Positions 58,483 to 64,000 of a stretch of 64,000 nt of DNA are shown piece after piece. The stretch spans positions 13,862-77,861 of the forward strand of contig CAUDCW010000012.1 in NCBI GenBank assembly GCA_958448165.1, given 5' to 3'. Origin of the DNA: an uncultured Oscillospiraceae bacterium (GTDB taxonomy: Bacteria > Bacillota > Clostridia > Oscillospirales > Acutalibacteraceae). The notes under the pieces were generated by a model, which worked only from the letters and a program-made list of their open reading frames with translations, was not told the origin of the DNA and searched no databases. Position numbers and translations under genes: made by a program. Position 1 is the first letter of the stretch, and the number at the start of each line of letters is the position of its first letter.

Positions 58483-59919
58483 ATGAGAGTTCTATATTGC
58501 ACAAGTGAATCAAATCCTTTTGCCGGTTCGGGCGGACTTGCCGACGTTGCCGGTGCAGGTTCACTGCCGAAAGCTCTGAAAGAGAAGGGTGTTGACTGCC
58601 GTGTTGTAATGCCGCTTTACGGCGACATTCCGCAAGGTCTTAAAAATCAGATGCGCTACATAACAAACTTTACCGTTCCTGTTGGTTGGAGAAGCCAATA
58701 CTGCGGTGTGTTTGAGGCGTATTATAATGATATCGTGTATTATTTCCTCGACAACGAGTATTATTTTAAGCGCAGCGGTCTTTATGGCTTCTATGATGAC
58801 GCAGAGCGTTTTGCTTTCTTCTCAAGAGCAATTATGGAAATGTTGCCGAGGGTCAATTTCCACCCGGATATACTGCAGTGCAATGACTGGCAGACTGCAC
58901 TTGTGCCTACATATTATTATCTGTTCTACAGCCGCAATCCGTGGTATTACAACATCAAGAGTGTTTTCACGATTCATAATATACAGTATCAGGGAATGTA
59001 CGGCTGGGAGGTTAACACCGAGTGCGTAGGTGTTCCTGCCGACAGGACAAAGCTTCTTGAACAGGACGGCAAGCTTAATTTTGTTAAGGGTGCTATCGAA
59101 ACCTCGACAAGAGTTACAACGGTAAGCCCGTCCTATGCAAATGAAATTCTGAACCCGTGGTTCTCACACGGACTTGATACAATTCTGCGACGCCGCCAGT
59201 ATAAGCTGTGCGGAATTCTCAACGGTATCGACAATGCCAGCTACAATCCGGAGAATGATATTCAGCTTTATGCTCATTATTCTGCCAACGATCTGAGGGG
59301 CAAGGCATTCTGCAAGAGTGCGCTTCAGGAACGCCTGAATCTCGAACGCCGCAGTGATCCGCCGATTATTGCAATGGTAACAAGACTTGTAGGACATAAG
59401 GGTCTTGATCTTGTCAGACTTTCGCTTGATGAGATTATGTGCGACCATGACGTTCAGTTTGTAATTCTCGGCTCGGGCGACAAGGAATATGAGGACTTCT
59501 TTGCATATATGCAGGGAAAATACCCGGGCAGACTTTGCTTCTGCCGCGGATATGTTCCTGAACTTGCAAGAAAGATTTATTCCGGCTCGGATATCTTCCT
59601 TATGCCTTCAAAGAGCGAGCCTTGCGGACTTTCACAGATGATTGCGCTGCGCTACGGCTCAATCCCTGTTGTAAGAGAAACAGGCGGTCTGCGTGACTCT
59701 ATTCACGACAGTATGGACGGCTACGGCAACGGCTTCACTTTTGCAAAATATGAAGCATACGATATGGTTCAGGCTCTTAAGCGTGCAATAGGCGGCTATT
59801 GGAACAAAGACGGCTGGACAAAGCTTGTTCAGCGTGCAATGCGCAGCGACAACAGCTGGGCACGTTCCGCTCAGGACTACCTCAATGTTTACAATGATAC
59901 CGTAAACAACTGGAATTAA
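58483..59919 (+). CDS. glgA: Glycogen synthase (ADP-glucose)
   Basis: A 478-residue GT5 enzyme that transfers glucose from ADP-glucose to the growing chain. The start MRVLYCTSESNPFAGSGGLADVAGAG differs from the classic KTGGL loop: the Lys is replaced (AGSGGL), and two extra residues stand before SLPKAL. The C-terminal half has the donor site with MPSKSEPCGLSQMIALRYGSIPV and the catalytic Glu in SEPCG. VFTIHNIQYQGMY is also typical. ATG at 58483 follows AGGAG. The gene ends the cluster with a terminator. Confidence 0.93.
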   Translation: MRVLYCTSESNPFAGSGGLADVAGAGSLPKALKEKGVDCRVVMPLYGDIPQGLKNQMRYITNFTVPVGWRSQYCGVFEAYYNDIVYYFLDNEYYFKRSGLYGFYDDAERFAFFSRAIMEMLPRVNFHPDILQCNDWQTALVPTYYYLFYSRNPWYYNIKSVFTIHNIQYQGMYGWEVNTECVGVPADRTKLLEQDGKLNFVKGAIETSTRVTTVSPSYANEILNPWFSHGLDTILRRRQYKLCGILNGIDNASYNPENDIQLYAHYSANDLRGKAFCKSALQERLNLERRSDPPIIAMVTRLVGHKGLDLVRLSLDEIMCDHDVQFVILGSGDKEYEDFFAYMQGKYPGRLCFCRGYVPELARKIYSGSDIFLMPSKSEPCGLSQMIALRYGSIPVVRETGGLRDSIHDSMDGYGNGFTFAKYEAYDMVQALKRAIGGYWNKDGWTKLVQRAMRSDNSWARSAQDYLNVYNDTVNNWN

Positions 59920-59946
59920 TTAAAAGCAAATAATTCATATAATTAT

Positions 59947-59982
59947 AAAAGCAGATGCTCGTTATCGGGCGTCTGCTTTTGA
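59947..59982 (+). terminator. Intrinsic terminator after glgA
   Basis: AAAAGCAGATGCTCG pairs, with G-U pairs, with CGGGCGTCTGCTTTT around TTAT. Stem 59947-59961 and 59966-59980. Confidence 0.85.
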
Positions 59983-60094
59983 ATTTGCGTGTATTTTATC
60001 TGTGGTTGTTTTGTTTTGCGGTTAGCTTTTTCAGTAAGCTGAACGATAATTTAATGCGGAATGCTGAATTAATGGTGCGTATTGTTTGGATTGG

Positions 60095-60140
60095 TTCAAA
60101 TCTCAACTTAAAGCTCAAAACTCAACGCTCTAAACTCTTC
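60095..60140 (-). repeat. Heptad array running into the phosphatase stop codon
   Basis: On the minus strand GAGTTTA, GAGCGTT, GAGTTTT, GAGCTTT and further degenerate units. The first unit includes the last codon and stop (GTT TAG) of the phosphatase gene. Confidence 0.55.
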
Positions 60141-60582
60141 TCATATGCTCAATCAATCCTCGACAGCCCCTCACAATATCACTGTAGGTGACGTCAAAGT
60201 TGCCTGTGTACCAGGGGTCGGCAATATCGCCGCCCGATGAAAAATCAAGCAGCTTGTGTATTTTGTACTTGTCGTCATTTTTAATGATTCGTCTGAGATT
60301 CCTCATATTAAGGCTGTCCATCACGATGATATAATCGTAACGGTCATAATCTGCCGCTTTAATCTGCACTGCCCGCTTGCCGTCGCACGATATGCCGTTT
60401 TCTGCAAGCTTTCGCCTTGTGCCGGGATGAACAGGATTGCCGATTTCCTCGGTGCTTGTTGCGGCTGACGAGATATAAAATTCATCGTGTAGCCCCATTT
60501 TGTCAACCATATCCTGCATAACAAACTGCGCCATCGGTGAACGGCAGATGTTGCCGTGGCATACGAACATTATTTTTGTCAT
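60130..60582 (-). CDS. Low-molecular-weight protein tyrosine phosphatase
   Basis: A 150-residue phosphatase. The P-loop is VCHGNICRSPMA (CX5R plus Ser) at residues 8-15, and the general-acid motif DPWYTGNF lies near the C-terminus. Bacterial relatives remove phosphate from tyrosine kinases of capsule synthesis or from other proteins. No partner kinase is present in the window. ATG at 60582 follows CACGGAGG; an upstream extension is hydrophobic and lacks a ribosome site. The 3' end merges with a heptad repeat. Confidence 0.9.
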   Translation of the reverse strand: MTKIMFVCHGNICRSPMAQFVMQDMVDKMGLHDEFYISSAATSTEEIGNPVHPGTRRKLAENGISCDGKRAVQIKAADYDRYDYIIVMDSLNMRNLRRIIKNDDKYKIHKLLDFSSGGDIADPWYTGNFDVTYSDIVRGCRGLIEHMRRV

Positions 60583-60703
60583 AAAAACCTCCGTGATGAA
60601 TAATATAAGAAAATTTAATCCGAGTATAACGAAATCGAAAAATTGCGAAATACTGTTTTTCGGCAAAACTTAGATGAATGTTCAGACTTAAGATTCCGAC
60701 GGA

Positions 60704-61270
60704 TTATTTCTCCTGATTCCATGGCAGAAGCTTTTCACCCTTGACGAGAAAGCTTTTTTCGGCAATTTCAGCCAGTGGGTCATCGCTGTGAGAATCTGAA
60801 TAAAATTTCTCAATTTTTCCGTTCGGAAAACACATATAAAACCGTCTGACCTTTTCGGCTCCGTGACAGTTCACGCCGTTGTATCTGCCTGTTTTCGGGT
60901 CAACCTCTGAGGCTAACAGGTGCTTTATGCCAAGTCTTGAGCAAATCGGTTTCAGCAGAAATTCGGGCGAAGCCGAAATTATTACGTCGTCATCACGATG
61001 TGCTTCAAGATAAAAGCCTTTTATGCCGCCGATATGCAAGTCCCAGAATTCTTCTGCAAGTGACTCAGCGTCGGTTTTTTGAAGAAAGCGGTACATACTC
61101 TGTTTGAAATCCGTCTTGCTACCGATTTTAAAAACATAATATTTTACTGCTGAGAAAGCCGTGTTGAAAAGCGTCAACGCAAGCGACGGCTTCTTTTTTA
61201 TGCAAAAAAGATAAAAGTCGGCAGTGCTGTCGTTTGTGTAAATTGTCTTGTCAAAATCGTAAACGTTCAT
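60704..61270 (-). CDS. HAD-IB family phosphatase-like hydrolase
   Basis: A 188-residue HAD protein. The first motif is YDFDKTIYTND, with nucleophile Asp 5 and general-acid Asp 7. VIISASPEFLLKPI is motif II, and YSDSHSDDPLAE is motif IV with its Asp pair. The helical cap and ISAS form fit the SerB/phosphatidylglycerophosphatase-like HAD-IB group. A likely substrate is a phosphoserine-like or lipid phosphate; unknown. It is on the minus strand, 121 bases before the tyrosine phosphatase gene. Confidence 0.85.
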   Translation of the reverse strand: MNVYDFDKTIYTNDSTADFYLFCIKKKPSLALTLFNTAFSAVKYYVFKIGSKTDFKQSMYRFLQKTDAESLAEEFWDLHIGGIKGFYLEAHRDDDVIISASPEFLLKPICSRLGIKHLLASEVDPKTGRYNGVNCHGAEKVRRFYMCFPNGKIEKFYSDSHSDDPLAEIAEKSFLVKGEKLLPWNQEK

Positions 61271-61440
61271 TTTATTCTCCGAAATTTTCTTTGTTGCTAT
61301 AAATTATATCCTGACTATACCGATATTTCAACACGTTAACTATTGTTCAGATACAAAAATTTACAATTAGTTAATTCATATCATATCAGGATATTGTAAA
61401 ATAAACTTTGATAATTGGAGCAAAAGGGGAGTATTTGCCG

Positions 61441-62328
61441 TTGTTTGGCTATATCAGACCGTTAAAGCCCGAAATGCTGATTAAGGATTTCGATGCATAC
61501 AAAGCTGTTTATTGCAGTCTGTGCAGACAGCTTGGCAAGGATTACGGCGTGTTCGCCAGTCTGATTTTAAGCTATGACGCAACCTTTTATGCAATATTGT
61601 CAATGTCCGTTAGAGGTGAGTGCAACAGCTACAAGGGCGGACGCTGCAAAGTGAACCCGACAAAAAAGTGCAATTACTGTCAGACAAAGAGCAAAGCTCT
61701 TGAGGATGCGGCGGCGCTGTCGGTTGCCTCATTTTATCACAAGCTGGAGGACGACCGTGCCGATGAAGGCTTTTTAAAAAGGCTTGCGGTAATTCTTGTA
61801 AAGCCGTTTGCAAAGCGATGGCGCAAAAAGCTTTTAAAACGCGGATACACAAAATTTGATAAGATTTTTTACGATATGGTAAGTCAGCAGTTTGCATCTG
61901 AGCGTGACCCCGACTGCGGGATAGATATGGCGTCACAGCCGACTGCAGGGGCGTTGTCGCTGTTGTGTGCAGATATGAGCGAGGATAAAACCCAGCGCAG
62001 GGTGCTTGAAAGCTTTGGCTATTACCTCGGGAAATGGATTTATCTTATGGATGCGGCGGACGATTTGCAGGATGATATAAAAAAGGGCAGCTTTAATCCT
62101 TTTGTCGGGGCGTTTTCTCTTGACAGCAGCTACGATAAAGAAGAAGCTGCTCTTCAGTGCAACGCTGTTATCAATGAAGCGGCGCATATGCTGCTCAGTT
62201 CATATAATCTAATCGAGCTCAAGGGCAACAAAAGAATTCTCGACAATGTTGTTACGCTCGGTATAAGCTCAATGCAAAAGCAAGTCATTTTTGATAATAA
62301 TAAAGAAAAAAGCGAAAAGATAGAATAA
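61441..62328 (+). CDS. DUF5685-like family protein
   Basis: A 295-residue mainly helical protein. It begins (M)FGYIRPLKPEMLIKDFDAYKAVYCSLCRQLG, the opening I associate with the DUF5685 family, and keeps paired cysteines (CSLC, then CKVNPTKKCNYC). DAADDLQDDIKKGSFNPF resembles an Asp-rich prenyltransferase-like helix pair, but no catalytic function is established. The TTG at 61441 is preferred: AAAGGGGAG at 61423-61431 has correct spacing and yields the family start. It precedes the J-domain protein, a common pairing. Confidence 0.7.
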   Translation: MFGYIRPLKPEMLIKDFDAYKAVYCSLCRQLGKDYGVFASLILSYDATFYAILSMSVRGECNSYKGGRCKVNPTKKCNYCQTKSKALEDAAALSVASFYHKLEDDRADEGFLKRLAVILVKPFAKRWRKKLLKRGYTKFDKIFYDMVSQQFASERDPDCGIDMASQPTAGALSLLCADMSEDKTQRRVLESFGYYLGKWIYLMDAADDLQDDIKKGSFNPFVGAFSLDSSYDKEEAALQCNAVINEAAHMLLSSYNLIELKGNKRILDNVVTLGISSMQKQVIFDNNKEKSEKIE

Positions 62329-62368
62329 ATAATCGGATGAATTTTTGTTCATTCAAAAGGAGCATAAA

Positions 62369-62995
62369 ATGGCAAATAATCCTTATGAGGTTCTCGGTGT
62401 TTCACCAAGCGCAACTGACGATGAAATTAAAACGGCTTACAGGAATCTTGCGAAAAAATATCACCCGGATAACTATCAGGATTCTCCGCTTGCCGATGTC
62501 GCTTCCGAAAAGATGAAAGAGGTCAACGAGGCTTACGACACAATAATGAACTCTCGCAGGGCAAGAAGCGGAAACGCAAATAACAGCGGATATTACAACG
62601 CCAATCCGTCCGGCTCATCAAAATATTATGACGTAAGAACGATGATAAAGAACGGCAGAATTGCCGATGCAGAGCAGATTCTTGACGGCGTGCCGTCGCA
62701 CAGCAGGGACGCTGAGTGGTATTTCCTTAAGGGTACAATTCTGCTGAAAAAGGGATGGACGCAGGATGCGTACAACTGCTTTCAGACGGCGTGCAGTATG
62801 GACCCGTCTAACCTTGAATACCGTCAGGCTTTGAACTACGCCCAAAGCAGACGCTCCGGAGCTTACGGCGGATATAACACAGGCGCACCGCAGTCAAATG
62901 CCGGCGGCTGCAGCGGCTGTGACATATGTACGGGGCTTTGCTGTGCCGACACTTGCTGCGAGTGTATGGGCGGCGACCTGATTCCCTGTTGCTGA
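62369..62995 (+). CDS. J-domain protein with cysteine-rich C-terminus
   Basis: A 208-residue protein. The N-terminal J domain (residues 3-70) has the HPD motif in AKKYHPDNYQDSPLA, so it can stimulate a DnaK-type ATPase. A middle helical segment resembles one TPR-like repeat (AEWYFLKGTILLKKGWTQDAYNCF). The C-terminus is Gly/Tyr-rich and ends with a cluster of nine or ten Cys (CSGCDICTGLCC, CCECMGGD, CC). It is not a canonical DnaJ. The Cys cluster may bind metal or be lipid-modified; this is inference. AAAAGGAGC precedes the ATG. Confidence 0.85.
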   Translation: MANNPYEVLGVSPSATDDEIKTAYRNLAKKYHPDNYQDSPLADVASEKMKEVNEAYDTIMNSRRARSGNANNSGYYNANPSGSSKYYDVRTMIKNGRIADAEQILDGVPSHSRDAEWYFLKGTILLKKGWTQDAYNCFQTACSMDPSNLEYRQALNYAQSRRSGAYGGYNTGAPQSNAGGCSGCDICTGLCCADTCCECMGGDLIPCC

Positions 62996-63051
62996 TAATG
63001 TGACGTATGCATCCGCTTGTCGGGTGCATATATTTTTGACGGAGGTGCGCT

Positions 63052-63600
63052 ATGAACAAAAAAAAGCTAAGTGCAAGCTACAAAATGGCGCTCGGCGGTA
63101 TTTTTTCCTCACTTGCCGTTGTGTCAATGCTCATTTCATACATCGTGCCGACTGCAACCTATGCTTGTCCTGCGCTTGCCGGAGTGATGCTGATACCGAT
63201 TGTTATCGAAATCGGCAAGGGTTGGGCGCTTTGCGCATATACTGCGGTTTCGCTCTTGTCGTTTTTTATTATACCCGACAAAGAGCTGGTGCTGTGCTTC
63301 GTCTTCTTTTTCGGATTTTATCCGATACTCAAGGCGATTTTTGAAAAGCACCTGAAAAAAACGTTGTGCTGGTTTGTGAAAATTTCAGCGTTTGCAATTT
63401 GTATGACAGCTGTTTTCTTTTTGTCAATTTATGTTCTGGGTATATCGCAGGACAGCTTCACGATTTTCGGGGTTTATCTGCCGTGGCTTTTCCTTATTGT
63501 CGGCACTTTAGTGTTTGTGATCTATGACATAGCGCTGACAAGGGTTATCGGCGCATATGTGAACGTATGGCGCAAAAAGCTCCTGAAAAGATTTTTATAG
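63052..63600 (+). CDS. Uncharacterised membrane protein
   Basis: A 182-residue integral membrane protein with about five or six helices and a basic C-terminus (WRKKLLKRFL). The beginning KMALGGIFSSLAVVSMLI resembles ECF transporter S-components or similar small substrate-binding membrane proteins, but I cannot assign a substrate. GGAGGTGC precedes the ATG. It follows the J-domain gene after 56 bases and ends just before the ncRNA promoter. Confidence 0.75.
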   Translation: MNKKKLSASYKMALGGIFSSLAVVSMLISYIVPTATYACPALAGVMLIPIVIEIGKGWALCAYTAVSLLSFFIIPDKELVLCFVFFFGFYPILKAIFEKHLKKTLCWFVKISAFAICMTAVFFLSIYVLGISQDSFTIFGVYLPWLFLIVGTLVFVIYDIALTRVIGAYVNVWRKKLLKRFL

Positions 63601-63609
63601 TTATGCGGC

Positions 63610-63638
63610 TTTACGGTTCTGCTTTAGAATGGTATAAT
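63610..63638 (+). promoter_or_regulatory. Sigma-A promoter of the structured RNA region
   Basis: TTTACG at 63610-63615, a 17-base spacer and consensus TATAAT at 63633-63638. The predicted transcript starts near 63645, where the hairpin-rich region begins. Confidence 0.6.
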
Positions 63639-63644
63639 AGATGT

Positions 63645-63915
63645 ATGTTTAGCGGTGCAATCGCCGCTAAACACAATGAAGTTAATTCTACGGAATTAAT
63701 TATGTGTTGCACTTTAATAAAAAGTTTGGTCGAACAAAAAACGAGAAAAAAGCTTGAGCGTTTACTTGGCACTTTATGCGTTGTAAGTGCATAAAGTGCC
63801 ATTAAACGCACCCGTAGATAGCCGGAATTGGAAAAGGAGCGGTGAAAGTCAGATTGACAATCGTACAAAGAAAAACGTATAGAGGGTTTCCAAAGGGCTT
63901 GCCCTTTGGTCGTTT
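63645..63915 (+). ncRNA. Candidate structured non-coding RNA
   Basis: About 270 bases after a good promoter. Helix 1: GTTTAGCGG (63647-63655)/CCGCTAAAC (63664-63672). Helix 2: GTTAATTC (63681-63688)/GAATTAAT (63693-63700), enclosed by ACACA/TGTGT. The loop of helix 1 (TGCAA, 63656-63660) can pair with TTGCA (63707-63711), a possible pseudoknot. Helix 3 is ~21 bp: 63758-63779 with 63789-63809. A stretch 63810-63880 of single-stranded look (containing GTGAAAGTCAGATTGAC) leads to helix 4, CCAAAGGG-CTTG-CCCTTTGG (63890-63909). The large size and multi-helix form recall classes such as Rfam raiA RNA; I could not verify the family. No protein gene is supported. Confidence 0.55.
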
Positions 63916-63930
63916 TAAGGATTGTGATTT

Positions 63931-63977
63931 TTAAGGGAAAGGGAAAAATCGAAATCCCTTTCCCTTAAATCAGTTTT
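63931..63977 (+). terminator. Long-stem terminator at the window's right end
   Basis: TTAAGGGAAAGGG (63931-63943) pairs perfectly with CCCTTTCCCTTAA (63956-63968) around a 12-base loop, then CAGTTTTTGC. It would end the ncRNA transcript. Confidence 0.7.
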
Positions 63978-64000
63978 TGCTTACTTTTTTCTGATAAAAA

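Noticed and set aside
59955..60191. 78-codon open frame after glgA
   Set aside because: It begins inside the terminator stem, crosses a heptad array and runs antisense to the phosphatase.
63567..63794. 75-codon open frame at the right end
   Set aside because: It overlaps the end of the membrane protein gene, the promoter and the structured RNA helices.

Overview
This window is chromosomal DNA from a low-to-mid GC Gram-positive anaerobe, most likely class Clostridia, family Oscillospiraceae/Ruminococcaceae (a gut Ruminococcus or Eubacterium siraeum-like organism). This rests on gene content and order, not on a database match: hprK/rapZ/whiA, the nusB-xseAB-ispA-dxs-tlyA-nadK-argR-recN-recJ-rsh run, yabPQ-divIC-yabR, a glgB-glgC-glgD-glgA cluster, and LL-diaminopimelate aminotransferase (DapL). 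Nearly all of it is core genome. I saw no prophage, intact insertion sequence, CRISPR array, rRNA or tRNA.

Layout. 1-850: the end of a NusG-II/Gx transporter pair. 885-2575 (minus): an ECF sigma factor and its membrane anti-sigma partner, with a likely self-controlled promoter. 2.7-12 kb: hprK, PHP phosphatase, murB, rapZ, whiA, dnaE and pfkA. 12.2-13.9 kb (minus): tadA and a CPBP protease. 14-28 kb: a long housekeeping operon from nusB to rsh (transcription, tRNA-modification paralogue, DNA repair, isoprenoids, rRNA methylation, NADP, arginine control, stringent response). 28-35 kb: dtd, MBL hydrolase, hemZ, nucleoside kinase, zinc-ribbon protein, SpoVB-like flippase, mazG, HU and rqcP. 36-37.7 kb: yabP-yabQ-divIC-yabR, with a sporulation-type promoter in front and a vegetative-type promoter inside yabQ. 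37.9-39.4 kb: two proteins of unknown function. 39.4-48.5 kb: ANTAR regulator, carA, a carB-dapF fusion gene, pyrG, dapL. 48.6-53 kb: ddl, murF, an NSS transporter and a family 4/5-type uracil-DNA glycosylase. 53.6-60 kb: glycogen synthesis genes. 60-63.6 kb: small phosphatases, a DUF5685-like protein, a J-domain protein and a membrane protein. 63.6-64 kb: a promoter followed by a highly structured non-coding stretch, a candidate ncRNA.

How the genes connect: carAB/pyrG make pyrimidines and the fused DapF together with DapL makes meso-diaminopimelate, which feeds the murB/ddl/murF wall pathway. GlgC/GlgD make ADP-glucose, GlgA polymerises it and GlgB branches it. HprK and PfkA belong to sugar control and glycolysis.

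The least ordinary features are: (1) four dispersed ~172-bp palindromic elements sharing terminal inverted repeats, two of them flanked by TA, which look like a MITE family; (2) 7-nt-period GAGnnnn arrays in spacers, three times flanking a palindromic core in inverted orientation; (3) the in-frame carB-dapF fusion with a preserved internal ribosome binding site; (4) the structured RNA candidate at the right edge; (5) a Lys/Thr/Ala tail on the branching enzyme.
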